Shown here piece by piece: positions 1 through 6,929 of a stretch of DNA of 52,147 nucleotides (positions are counted from its first letter, which is position 1; every line of letters starts with the position of its first letter). The notes below the pieces were generated by a model. It saw only the letters and a program-made list of their open reading frames with translations. It was not told the DNA's origin and ran no database searches. Position numbers and translations under genes: made by a program. The stretch comes from Thermocrinis sp. (GTDB taxonomy: Bacteria; Aquificota; Aquificia; Aquificales; Aquificaceae), in contig WYEK01000145.1 of NCBI GenBank assembly GCA_009903855.1, positions 1 through 52,147 on the forward strand. The letters run 5' to 3'.

Positions 1-165
1 CTTTACAGAGGGATAAGGGAGGCTAAGGAGTTAGAAAGGGAGGTAAGAGGTCCTTTGAAGAGGGTTTATGTGAAGTGGATAAGGGAAAGCTTTGAGTTTT
101 TAAGGGACAGGGACATTGAGTGGAGCTTCGGCTCCTCTTTTACAAGGGGATTTAAAGTCCCCTGA
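1..165 (+). CDS. C-terminal end of an unidentified protein (partial)
   Basis: The reading frame is open from the first base and ends with TGA at 163-165. It encodes 54 residues rich in Arg, Lys and Glu, ending GSSFTRGFKVP. The start lies outside the window, so no family can be named. Its last 50 bases already hold small perfect hairpins (GGAGC-ttcg-GCTCC, and GGGGA/TCCCC), so it belongs to the same hairpin-rich island as the amidoligase genes downstream. A terminator-like hairpin follows at once. Confidence 0.6.
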   Translation, partial: LYRGIREAKELEREVRGPLKRVYVKWIRESFEFLRDRDIEWSFGSSFTRGFKVP

Positions 166-169
166 GTTA

Positions 170-197
170 GGGCGGGCGTCCTGCCCGCATTTTTTTA
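170..197 (+). terminator. Intrinsic terminator after the partial CDS
   Basis: GCGGGC (172-177), a five-base loop and GCCCGC (183-188) are followed by a run of T. The hairpin begins a few bases after the upstream stop codon, as expected of a Rho-independent terminator. Confidence 0.75.
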
Positions 198-230
198 GTT
201 TTATGTGATTTTCATGTGTAAATTGGTCAA

Positions 231-600
231 CCCCGCCCGCAATGGGCGGGGACCGAGGGGGTGGTAAAAAAGGGAGGGAAAGGGGGAGAAAAGGGAGTTA
301 AAAAACCACCCCCGCCCCAGTCTGGTCTCCTCCGGGGGACCAGGCTGGGGAGTTCAAAAAACTCCCCAGGGGAGGAGTGAGAGCATTCTCCTCCTTCCCT
401 GTGCCTGGGCGGCCAGACTCGTTCTGGCCGCAACCCCCACTGGGTCCACAGGGACAGGTTTGTCCCTACTCTGGGCCCAGTTTGCGACTGCCCTCTTTAT
501 GGGGGCAGTATTTACTGTCCAGCCAAGCTGGACAGTTGCGGGAGGCGGACGCCTTGCCTCCCGCTATGTAGGGGGTGAGAAAGACCCCCATAGCTAGTTC
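231..600 (+). other. Gene-free array of consecutive perfect stem-loops
   Basis: I see no convincing gene in 198-620. The stretch is instead a chain of hairpins: CCCCGCCC/GGGCGGGG (231-251), a nested pair at 315-350, CTGGGGAGTT/AACTCCCCAG (345-369), GGAGGAG/CTCCTCC (371-394), CGGCCAGA/TCTGGCCG (411-431), CTGCCC/GGGCAG (about 488-507), ACTGTCCAGC/GCTGGACAGT (514-536), GCGGGAGGC/GCCTCCCGC (538-564) and a GGGGGT/ACCCCC hairpin to about 592. GGGGGTGGT (257-265) can also pair with ACCACCCCC (305-313). Nearly every base lies in a stem or short loop. It could be a structured non-coding RNA or a long leader for the first amidoligase gene. Confidence 0.6.
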
Positions 601-620
601 ACCAATCCGTGATTTGTCAA

Positions 621-698
621 GCTTGCCTTGTCCTGTGGGTCATCCAAGGTAAGTGTGCCCATAGGGCACCGCCCACAGGGAAATCCCACAAGGCAAGC
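621..698 (+). ncRNA. Candidate structured RNA element, copy 1
   Basis: GCTTGCCTTGT (621-631) pairs with ACAAGGCAAGC (688-698) to form P1. Inside, CCTGTGGG pairs with CCCACAGG to form P2. P2 is interrupted by the bulge TCATCCAAGGTAAGT opposite CG and capped by GTGCCC/GGGCAC. The same bulge and architecture recur before three other genes of the island. The SD GAGGAGGT starts directly after the 3' strand of P1, and the ATG is at 712. This looks like a cis-acting 5' leader element. I do not recognise it as a known riboswitch or ribozyme. Confidence 0.65.
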
Positions 699-711
699 GA
701 GGAGGTAGGAA

Positions 712-1797
712 ATGCTAAAAACCCAACGCATCCACATTCCCACCCTCCCCTCCCCTCTCTGGGATGGGGATAGGGTGTTTGAGGCTCCGATGGAGCCTAT
801 GGTCTACCCTGTGAAGGGTAAGGACATTGCCCTGCCCAATCTCTTTGGCGGGACAGTTCTCGCCCGCAGGGTAGAGTATGTGGAGGTGAAGGCCTCAAAA
901 AGGCTTTCATCCTCCATCACTGTAGAAGTCTCCGACAGGGGGCTTCTTGACTGCATAGGACTTGTCTCAAGCGGGCAAGTCCTTGCAGTCATTGGCAGAG
1001 GGTCTAATCCCAAAAGGACCCTCGTGCTCTTGGAACCTCAGGCACTGAAAGACCCTGAGGTGTTTGAAGTCCTTTCAGACCTTCTGGAAAAGGAGGGTTT
1101 TGAGAGGGTAGCGGTGGCTGGCCACCTCAGACTGGGCGGAGAGCCCGAGTTTGAGGTGGTGGTCAGGGGCAGGGTAGTCCCTGCAGAAGACCTTTTCCCT
1201 CATGAGGAGGGCTTTGAGCCTCCCGTGAGGGCAGAGGGTTCTATCCTAAAGGTAGAACCCGATATGGCAGATACTCCTGAGGAGTATCTGGAGAACTTCT
1301 ATGCCCTCATCAAGGGCATAGACTTTGCCTTGTCCACAAAGGGCAAGGTGTATCCCATCTTGGGAACCATGTGCTTTGGTTCCCGAGATAGAGGAACCCG
1401 CAATGTCCTGAGGATTTTTGCCCAGGACATTGTTAGGGTTTTGGATGATTTTGTGGGCAGGGTGCTTCTGCCCACGTATGGAAGGGCCTGCTGGGAAGAA
1501 AAACTGGCAGGTCTTGGAAGCTATAGGCTGGCTTCCTATGGGCTGGCCTATAGAGTTCCCGCCAGCATCTATGCGGAGAGGGAAGTCCTCCGCATAGTTT
1601 ATAAGCTGGCGAAAAACCTGTTGGAGACCCTTCTCAAAGAGGGAGAGGTCTCCTACAGGTTAGCGGGAGGTCTTCCTCTAAGGGAGGAGTATATGCGGTT
1701 CCTCTCCGAGGAGGAGGTAGACTTTCTGCTTTCCTTCCCTGAAAGATACAGGGGAGGAGAAAAGCTTGTGCCTGTGGAGGAGGTCAGCCATGTTTGA
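712..1797 (+). CDS. Degenerate phage-type COOH-NH2 ligase (amidoligase) paralog
   Basis: This 361-residue protein is a paralog of the proteins at 4027-5196 and 5337-6809. It matches the phiEco32-like COOH-NH2 ligase type 2 family, a glutamine-synthetase-like fold that joins carboxyl and amino groups using ATP. The family motifs are eroded. GGDPEF reads GGEPEF (residues 142-147), the GTDG...AELRP block is reduced to EGSILKVEPD, GGHIHVG reads LGTMCFG (about 218-224), and WEYRTPPAS reads LAYRVPAS. The metal/ATP-binding acidic and histidine residues are therefore mostly lost, and a non-catalytic partner or regulatory subunit is likely. The start is the ATG after GAGGAGGT. The frame is intact, so this is not a simple pseudogene. 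The coding DNA is packed with stem-loops, for example CAATGTCCTG/CAGGACATTG at 1401-1432. Confidence 0.75.
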   Translation: MLKTQRIHIPTLPSPLWDGDRVFEAPMEPMVYPVKGKDIALPNLFGGTVLARRVEYVEVKASKRLSSSITVEVSDRGLLDCIGLVSSGQVLAVIGRGSNPKRTLVLLEPQALKDPEVFEVLSDLLEKEGFERVAVAGHLRLGGEPEFEVVVRGRVVPAEDLFPHEEGFEPPVRAEGSILKVEPDMADTPEEYLENFYALIKGIDFALSTKGKVYPILGTMCFGSRDRGTRNVLRIFAQDIVRVLDDFVGRVLLPTYGRACWEEKLAGLGSYRLASYGLAYRVPASIYAEREVLRIVYKLAKNLLETLLKEGEVSYRLAGGLPLREEYMRFLSEEEVDFLLSFPERYRGGEKLVPVEEVSHV

Positions 1798-1823
1798 CCA
1801 ATTCCACAGAGTGCACAAGCCTT

Positions 1824-1871
1824 GGGGCTGTTTTACCAGCCCCTGAGTTGCCCCGCTTCTGGGGCGCTTTA
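1824..1871 (+). terminator. Double terminator hairpin after the degenerate amidoligase
   Basis: GGGGCTG/CAGCCCC (1824-1843) is followed by GCCCC/GGGGC (1850-1865) and a short T-rich tail. The hairpins lie 27 bases past the stop codon and may serve in both directions, because a minus-strand gene ends at 1869. Confidence 0.6.
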
Positions 1872-2432
1872 TATTCCAAGTTCTTTTTTAAGCCACTCAC
1901 TCTCTGGAAGGAGGTGTAAGGTGGTGTGGTAATATGCCATAAGCTTGGAGGTCAGGTCATCAGGAGGGAGGACAAATCTTGTAGAGTGGAGAAGTTTGAA
2001 CATATAAACCGTGTGGACTGTAGCACCAGTGAGGAGGTGTCTCTCAAGAGACTGAAAGTTTGCAGGGTATCTCTCCTTCATTATCACTCCCATCAAAAAC
2101 ATCTCAGACAGATATATGGGTTCCTCCTCTTTGGCATTGCTTAGGATTTCTCTCAGATAGCTTGCGGAAGTGTATCGCTTACCCTCTTGGTAGGCAAGTC
2201 TTCTCCAGCGAAGATACAAAAACTTAGCAAAAACGCCCCAATAACCCTTGTAGGGACCTTCCACCTTCTCCCTCCCTGTTATCTCCGCAAGCGCCATAAC
2301 AATTGCTGTGTAGTGAGGGAGTGGATTGTTTCTCCACTTCTCATGAAAAATCTCGTATGCCTTAGAAAAACCCACCTGCTTTATGAGGCTGATAGCGTAG
2401 TTGTCAATGTCCGCAAAACTTAAAACCCTCAT
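1869..2432 (-). CDS. Unknown 187-residue protein inserted in the amidoligase island
   Basis: I do not recognise this protein. It is soluble, helical and rich in Tyr, Leu and Glu, with no signal peptide or membrane segment. It runs against the surrounding genes and its DNA lacks the dense stem-loops seen on both sides, so it looks like a later insertion between the terminator of the first amidoligase and RNA element 2. The start at 2432 is well supported because a perfect -10 box (TAAAAT, reverse of 2439-2444) sits 6 nt upstream. The string AGCTAAAATAACCTTATG is identical to that at the 24890 gene of the transfer region. That shared promoter ties it to the element backbone rather than to the amidoligase genes. 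Confidence 0.65.
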   Translation of the reverse strand: MRVLSFADIDNYAISLIKQVGFSKAYEIFHEKWRNNPLPHYTAIVMALAEITGREKVEGPYKGYWGVFAKFLYLRWRRLAYQEGKRYTSASYLREILSNAKEEEPIYLSEMFLMGVIMKERYPANFQSLERHLLTGATVHTVYMFKLLHSTRFVLPPDDLTSKLMAYYHTTLHLLPESEWLKKELGI

Positions 2433-2438
2433 AAGGTT

Positions 2439-2444
2439 ATTTTA
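2439..2444 (-). promoter_or_regulatory. -10 box of a leaderless promoter
   Basis: TAAAAT on the minus strand ends 6 nt before the ATG at 2432, so transcription should start at or next to the A of the start codon. Confidence 0.6.
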
Positions 2445-2463
2445 GCTGGAAGAAATTCGTCAC

Positions 2464-2546
2464 GCCCGCGGGAAGGTGGTCATCCAAGGTAAGAGTGGGC
2501 AGAGCCCACCGCCACCTTCCTCCTGCCAAAGGGCAGGTTTGCGGGC
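2464..2546 (+). ncRNA. Candidate structured RNA element, copy 2
   Basis: GCCCGC (2464-2469) and GCGGGC (2541-2546) form P1. GAAGGTGG and CCACCTTC form P2, with the bulge TCATCCAAGGTAAGA opposite CG and the cap GTGGGC/GCCCAC. A third hairpin, CCTGCC-aaa-GGGCAGG, completes a three-way junction. AAGGAGGT follows P1 directly and precedes the ATG at 2559. Confidence 0.7.
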
Positions 2547-2558
2547 AAGGAGGTAGTC

Positions 2559-3896
2559 ATGCCAGTAGGCATGTCTCTTTCACTCAAGCCTTTAAAAGTC
2601 TCCCCCTCCGTGGGGGAGGTCAGGTTGGCCCCTTACAGGGCCAACATCGGGCTGGCCTTTACAGGGCCAGACGGGGAGGATATCAGGCTCCTCCCTCAAC
2701 TCTACGGGCGGTTCCTTGCCCTGGGGGTCAATCAAGAACTCAGCCCCCAAGTTGCAAGGGCCGTCCTTGATTATCTGAGGGCGGATATGCCCCGGTTCTA
2801 CAGACTGAGGGCATTCCTCCTCAGGGAAGTCCCGGCTGGCAGTTCTGAAAAGACTGTCAGCATAGGGATAGTGAAGTTCAGCCCGGACAGGGTTGAACTT
2901 AGAAGTGGAGATAGCGGACTGATTTACACAGTCCGCATCCACGACGGCGGGCACGCCGAATGCACCTGTCCCGATTTCTTCTACAGAAGAAGAGGGACAG
3001 GAACATGGTGCAAGCACATAAAGTGCTTGCACCAGATGTTAAGGGAAGAATACTCTCCCAAGGAGAACTTCCCTTATTACTTGCCTCTGTGGGAGATGAA
3101 AGAGGTCTCTCCAGAGGCAAAGTTCATAGAGGCACTTGGTGGCCTCTATGAAGTTATGTCTCACCCTGTGGCGGAGAAGGAAAGCTATACCCGCCGCAGG
3201 GATGGGTATGAGGTCCCCGTTCTGGGAGTGGAGTTTGAAATCCCAGAGGGGACAGGGCCTGGGGCAACTCTTCTTACGAAGGTTGTCTCAGCCTTGAAAA
3301 ACCGCGGGCTGGTCCTCTCCTTTGAGAGGGACTCGTCCGTGGATGGCGGGGAAATAAAGCTAACCCCCTTCCCCGCTACCCTTGAGGAGTGCCTTGAAAA
3401 AGGGCAACTCCTCAAGGATTTGAGAGGCCTCGTAAGAGGTCTCTTTGAGAGTTCTAAACACTCAGGGCTACATGTTCATATAAACATGTGGCCCTTTAGA
3501 GAACGGTGGGAGGATGTCCCCGAACTCATCCTACCGTTTGCCCTCCTTCTGCAAAGGAGGTTTAATCTCGCCTCTATTTTTGGGCGGGGGATGAACCCTT
3601 ACGCCACAAAGATAGGGGCGACAGTCCCTCCACGGTATTGGTGGGTGAACTTTATGAGTTTGCCCTATACCGTGGAGGTTAGGCTGGGTTGCTCCAAGCA
3701 CGGCGACCCAGTCAAGATATTGCTCATGGGCCTGTTCTTCCAGAGGGCCTTTTGGGCAATAATGGAGGGAAGGTTTAAAGTGCCTTCCTTTGATGCAAGC
3801 GGAGAGGAGTTGATCTCCGCTTTCTCAAGTCTCCTCTCTGAGGAAGAGAGGAGATACATAGTGCCTCTCCTAAAGGAGGCACTGCTTAGTCCCTAA
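2559..3896 (+). CDS. SWIM zinc-finger protein fused to an amidoligase domain
   Basis: This 445-residue protein has two recognisable parts. Residues about 130-155 are a SWIM zinc finger with C135, C137, C151 and H153 (pattern CxC...CxH), a motif linked to nucleic-acid or protein binding. Residues about 222-430 match the amidoligase_2 family: GVEFEI (223-228), D258, E265 in GGEIKLTP, and SGLHVHI (302-308) with paired histidines. Those acidic and His residues are the expected metal and ATP ligands. The protein may recruit the ligase to a nucleic acid or partner. A second ATG lies at codon 5, but the SD spacing favours 2559. The DNA is densely palindromic, including 11-bp perfect stems at 3007-3033 and 3123-3152. 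Confidence 0.8.
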   Translation: MPVGMSLSLKPLKVSPSVGEVRLAPYRANIGLAFTGPDGEDIRLLPQLYGRFLALGVNQELSPQVARAVLDYLRADMPRFYRLRAFLLREVPAGSSEKTVSIGIVKFSPDRVELRSGDSGLIYTVRIHDGGHAECTCPDFFYRRRGTGTWCKHIKCLHQMLREEYSPKENFPYYLPLWEMKEVSPEAKFIEALGGLYEVMSHPVAEKESYTRRRDGYEVPVLGVEFEIPEGTGPGATLLTKVVSALKNRGLVLSFERDSSVDGGEIKLTPFPATLEECLEKGQLLKDLRGLVRGLFESSKHSGLHVHINMWPFRERWEDVPELILPFALLLQRRFNLASIFGRGMNPYATKIGATVPPRYWWVNFMSLPYTVEVRLGCSKHGDPVKILLMGLFFQRAFWAIMEGRFKVPSFDASGEELISAFSSLLSEEERRYIVPLLKEALLSP

Positions 3897-3912
3897 TTAG
3901 GGACTGAGTGGA

Positions 3913-3936
3913 GGGGGCACTTTGCCCCCGCCTTTT
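3913..3936 (+). terminator. Terminator after the SWIM-amidoligase gene
   Basis: GGGGGCA-ctt-TGCCCCC (3913-3929) is followed by GCCTTTTGTT. It begins 17 bases after the stop codon. A separate hairpin, GTCCCT/AGGGAC, spans the stop codon itself. Confidence 0.65.
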
Positions 3937-3940
3937 GTTA

Positions 3941-4013
3941 GCCCCTGCGTGGATGGGCCTTACTCGGGGGATTACCCCCAGCCCATCCATCCCTGAAGAG
4001 GGGACAGCAGGGG
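3941..4013 (+). ncRNA. Candidate structured RNA element, divergent copy 3
   Basis: The three-way layout is kept: CCCCTGC/GCAGGGG is P1, TGGATGGGC/GCCCATCCA (3950-3958 with 3981-3989) is P2, and TCCCT/AGGGGA is P3. The conserved bulge of the other copies is replaced by CTTACTC, and the cap is GGGGG-atta-CCCCC. It is followed by AAGGAGG and the GTG start at 4027. It may be a degenerate or differently tuned member. Confidence 0.5.
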
Positions 4014-4026
4014 AAGGAGGTAAGCC

Positions 4027-5196
4027 GTGAGGAAAACCCTAAAGCTGCATCACTCTCACATGAGGGTGGAGGGCCTCTACTGTTTAGAGGCCTCCATTTC
4101 AGGAAAGTCCCTCGGAATGAGGGACTTTCAGTGTTTTGGGGACCGCCACATTGTGGAGGTCCTCAGTGATGAGGTCTTTATAAAGGACCTCTCGGGATAC
4201 CTGCCCTTGGAGGAGTATGGGCAGGAGGGTGATTGGGTAAGGTTCAGTGCCTATGAGGGCCCTGAAAACCCTCTGGAACTGGACCTGCCCTTTGTGGCGG
4301 ACGTCCCCATGAGGGGCGTCGTGCTTTTGGAGGGATGCGATACAGGACGTCGCATCCTTGTAGTCCTTGAAGAGGTCTGGGAAGACCCAGACCAATTCAA
4401 GGAAGGTTCTCCCTTTAGGGAGCTTCTTCTGAGGGAGGGTTTCGCCTTCTTAGAACCTCCCTCTTTGAAGGATGCCACCATCTTGCTTGGGGGAGACCCC
4501 GAGTTTGAGGTGGTGGACATCCTCAGCGGGGAGATAATCCCCGCAAGGGATGTAGACCTCTTTGAGGAAGGAGGAGAAAGTCCTTCCTCTGTGGTAGGCA
4601 CCGATGGGTGCTCCGATATAGCGGAGATACGCCCACGGGCCTGCGAAACTCCCGAAGAATATGTTCGGGAGGTTAAATCTATCCTTGAGTTCATCAAGAA
4701 AAAGAACTCTTGGATAGACCTGTCCGTAGAGGGGAATACCTATCCCCTCGGCGGGCACATTCACGTGGGCGCCAAAGACGCCTACGTGAGGGAGACCCTC
4801 CAAGCTAATGTGAGGGTCTTCATTGAGGCTCTTGACGATTTCATTGGGAAGCTGTTGCTTCCCACGTCAGGGTCCGCAAGGGGCAGGTATGCGGTTTTAT
4901 CCGCATACGAAGAGAAGCCCCACGGCTGGGAATACAGAACACCCCCAGCCAGCATCTACGGAGACCTTGAGGTTCTCCGTATAACCTACAAGCTTGTAAA
5001 AGGGCTTGTAGAGAAGCTTCTTAGGGAGGGGGAACTCTCCTACTATGTGGGGAAAGACGGCATCCCTCCCTTTGAAGAATACCTTGCTTTCCTCACAGAA
5101 GAGGAGGCAAGGTATTTTCTGGAATTTCCCAGAAGATGGGAAGAAGGGGATGTCTGCCCCCTTCTTCTGGGCACCAGTGGGCAGTTTGCCCACTGA
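4027..5196 (+). CDS. Phage-type COOH-NH2 ligase (amidoligase), intact motifs
   Basis: This 389-residue protein has a variable N-terminal half (1-150) and a C-terminal ligase domain with all family motifs: GGDPEF (155-160), GTDG (191-194), EIRP (200-203), GGHIHVG (242-248) and WEYRTPPAS (301-309). The family (phiEco32-like COOH-NH2 ligase type 2) is predicted to form amide bonds between carboxylates and amines, probably on peptides, cell-wall material or a protein tail. The start is GTG at 4027, chosen because AAGGAGG sits 7 nt upstream. It is about 60% similar by eye to the 5337 gene in the ligase domain, so the two arose by duplication. The coding DNA holds consecutive stems, for example GAAAGTCCCTC/GAGGGACTTTC (4103-4129) and a nested pair at 4364-4403. 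Confidence 0.82.
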   Translation: MRKTLKLHHSHMRVEGLYCLEASISGKSLGMRDFQCFGDRHIVEVLSDEVFIKDLSGYLPLEEYGQEGDWVRFSAYEGPENPLELDLPFVADVPMRGVVLLEGCDTGRRILVVLEEVWEDPDQFKEGSPFRELLLREGFAFLEPPSLKDATILLGGDPEFEVVDILSGEIIPARDVDLFEEGGESPSSVVGTDGCSDIAEIRPRACETPEEYVREVKSILEFIKKKNSWIDLSVEGNTYPLGGHIHVGAKDAYVRETLQANVRVFIEALDDFIGKLLLPTSGSARGRYAVLSAYEEKPHGWEYRTPPASIYGDLEVLRITYKLVKGLVEKLLREGELSYYVGKDGIPPFEEYLAFLTEEEARYFLEFPRRWEEGDVCPLLLGTSGQFAH

Positions 5197-5198
5197 GT

Positions 5199-5219
5199 AA
5201 GGGCCCTTGTGGCCCTTTT
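5199..5219 (+). terminator. Terminator after amidoligase 2
   Basis: AAGGGCC-cttgt-GGCCCTT (5199-5217) continues into TTTA, two bases past the stop codon. Confidence 0.6.
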
Positions 5220-5226
5220 ACTTGTA

Positions 5227-5320
5227 AGCCCTGGTCAAGTCAAGGGAGGGGATGGTCATCCACGGTAAGACCGTCCAAAGGACGGCGCCATCCCTCTCCC
5301 GCTCTCAATAGGGCTTGACC
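5227..5320 (+). ncRNA. Candidate structured RNA element, copy 4
   Basis: GGTCAAG (5233-5239) pairs with CTTGACC (5314-5320) as P1. GGGAGGGGATGG pairs with CCATCCC..TCTCCC as P2. The bulge TCATCCACGGTAAGA lies opposite CG, and the cap is CCGTCC-aaa-GGACGG. AGCCCT (5227-5232) can alternatively pair with AGGGCT (5310-5315), so two mutually exclusive closing helices are possible. GTGGAGG and the ATG at 5337 follow. Confidence 0.7.
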
Positions 5321-5336
5321 TTAGGGTGGAGGCAAC

Positions 5337-6809
5337 ATGAAGCGGGTGATAGTTAGGGCTTTGAGAATCCCTTCAGGAGTCCCTTATAAGGGACTCCTTT
5401 TTGAGGCCCTCTACCTTGTGGAGGGCGAAGTGGACCTTCTTGGCTACGACTGTCCCCACGGGACAGTCTTCGTGGCCAAGGAGGGCACACGCTTCCTCAA
5501 CGTGGGAGGCGTGGAAGGAGAGCTTGACCTTGGATGGGTCAAGCTCAAAGGGACTGAGATCCCAAACTGGGAGGAGTATCCCCTCCCAGTCTATGAGGGC
5601 GATCTTGAGGACATCAAGATCGTCCTGATGAGGACACGGACCACCCTAAACAGGGTGTGTATCGTGTCCGCAAGGGCGCTGGAGGAGAATGACGAGGTAA
5701 GAAATTACCTCGTCTGGGAGAGGTGGGCCAAGTTTTTGATAACTTGGCCTGCCCCAGGGGAAGAATTCCTCACACTCGGGGGAGATCCCGAGTTTGAGGT
5801 AATTTACGATGGGGAGGTCGTCCCAGCAAGGGACCTCTCCATTTTCAGGGATGGGGACCTTGATTACCCCATCGGAACGGACGGAGCATCTCACACCGCA
5901 GAGCTCCGTCCAGATCCCGCATACTCCCCAGAGGAGTATGTGGAGAATTTCCTTGCCCTTGTAGAGAGGGTCAAGGAAGAAGGTGTCCTCCTTTCTGTGC
6001 AGGGGGACACATATGCCTTGGGAGGCCACATTCACGTAGGGTCTTCCAATGACCTTGTCGTCCAAGTCCTTAAGGACGAAGTGAAAAGCTTCGTTGAGGT
6101 CTTGGACGATTTCGTGGGGAGGGTCTTACTCCCCACGTCGGGAAGGGCACGGGGCGGTTATGCACGCCTCGGAGCCTACGAATTAAAAAGCTACGGGTGG
6201 GAGTATAGAACCCCACCCGCAAGTTTTTATGCGGACCTTGAGATGGTCCGCATTACCTACAAGTTAGTCAAGGGTCTCGTGGAGACCCTCCTCAGAGAGG
6301 GGGAACTCTCCTACGAGACCCTTGAGGACGGGCGGGCAAAGCCCGAGGAGTATCTCCGTTTCCTCACAAAAGAGGAAGCGGAATATTTCCTCGGGTTCCC
6401 TGAGAGATGGGCACGGGGGGAAATCATCCCCTTTGTGCTTGTAAAGGGTGTCCCACAAGTCATCTTCACTTTCAGAGACGAGTGGGACAGCGACAAAAAG
6501 AGGGTGTTCAAAAACGCCCTCAAGAACTTGCCCGTAGCCAAGCCTATAAGGCTTGTTCTCTACGGACTGGCTGAGCGTAGGGGGGGCTACTTTGCCCTTC
6601 CTACTGCACCAGAAGATTGGGTTCTGAAGGAGGAATTTCCCAAAGAACCCTTCGTAGATGGGGCCCTTCCAGAAATCTGGGTGGGTATCCCATACAGGTT
6701 CAGGAGGTTGGAGGTAATACCTCCAGACCTTCTGAAGGAGTTCGTCAGCTGGGTAGAGGAATATCTCGCCCAGCTGGGACTTGTTGCGGCCGCAGCGGCC
6801 GCTGAGTAA
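5337..6809 (+). CDS. Phage-type COOH-NH2 ligase with C-terminal extension
   Basis: This 490-residue amidoligase has intact motifs: GGDPEF (148-153), GTDG (180-183), AELRP (188-192), GGHIHVG (229-235) and GWEYRTPPAS (287-296). Compared with the 4027 protein it carries about 110 extra C-terminal residues of unknown role, ending in six alanines and Glu. The Ala run is written by the palindrome at 6785-6801, which suggests that DNA/RNA structure rather than protein function dictated it. The predicted reaction is ATP-dependent amide formation. The neighbouring glutamine amidotransferase could supply ammonia or process a glutamyl substrate. The SD is GTGGAGG. Stems such as GAGCTTGACC/GGTCAAGCTC (5520-5546) and the composite at 5439-5480 fill the gene. 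Confidence 0.82.
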   Translation: MKRVIVRALRIPSGVPYKGLLFEALYLVEGEVDLLGYDCPHGTVFVAKEGTRFLNVGGVEGELDLGWVKLKGTEIPNWEEYPLPVYEGDLEDIKIVLMRTRTTLNRVCIVSARALEENDEVRNYLVWERWAKFLITWPAPGEEFLTLGGDPEFEVIYDGEVVPARDLSIFRDGDLDYPIGTDGASHTAELRPDPAYSPEEYVENFLALVERVKEEGVLLSVQGDTYALGGHIHVGSSNDLVVQVLKDEVKSFVEVLDDFVGRVLLPTSGRARGGYARLGAYELKSYGWEYRTPPASFYADLEMVRITYKLVKGLVETLLREGELSYETLEDGRAKPEEYLRFLTKEEAEYFLGFPERWARGEIIPFVLVKGVPQVIFTFRDEWDSDKKRVFKNALKNLPVAKPIRLVLYGLAERRGGYFALPTAPEDWVLKEEFPKEPFVDGALPEIWVGIPYRFRRLEVIPPDLLKEFVSWVEEYLAQLGLVAAAAAAE

Positions 6810-6828
6810 GGGGCTCCGCCCCGCTTTT
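6810..6828 (+). terminator. Terminator after amidoligase 3
   Basis: GGGGC-tcc-GCCCC (6810-6822) followed by GCTTTTG starts directly at the TAA stop. Confidence 0.6.
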
Positions 6829-6832
6829 GTCA

Positions 6833-6918
6833 GTCCCGCAGGGAGAAGGTCATCCACGGTAAGTGCGGCCAAAGGCCGACGCCTTCTCCATCCTGTCAAA
6901 GGGCAGGACTGCGGAGAC
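6833..6918 (+). ncRNA. Candidate structured RNA element, copy 5
   Basis: GTCCCGCA pairs with TGCGGAGAC (one bulged A) as P1. GGAGAAGG (6842-6849) pairs with CCTTCTCC (6882-6889) as P2. The bulge TCATCCACGGTAAGT lies opposite CG, and the cap is CGGCC-aaa-GGCCG. P3 is CCTGTC-aaa-GGGCAGG (6892-6907). The SD AGGAGGT overlaps the end of P1, so folding could gate ribosome entry. Confidence 0.7.
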
Positions 6919-6929
6919 AGGAGGTGCCT

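Noticed and set aside
377..571. 64-residue plus-strand ORF in the leading hairpin array
   Set aside because: Pro/Ser/Arg-rich translation without an SD. The stretch is explained by consecutive hairpins, and the opposite strand shows a similar spurious frame.
6785..6801. Two GCGGCCGC sequences suggesting a cloning artefact
   Set aside because: The sequence lies in frame at the end of a gene, is followed by a natural terminator, and fits the palindromic style of the whole island.
6924..6929. GTG start two codons before the glutaminase ATG
   Set aside because: It would place two residues before the Met-Cys and abolish the N-terminal nucleophile. It also overlaps the SD.
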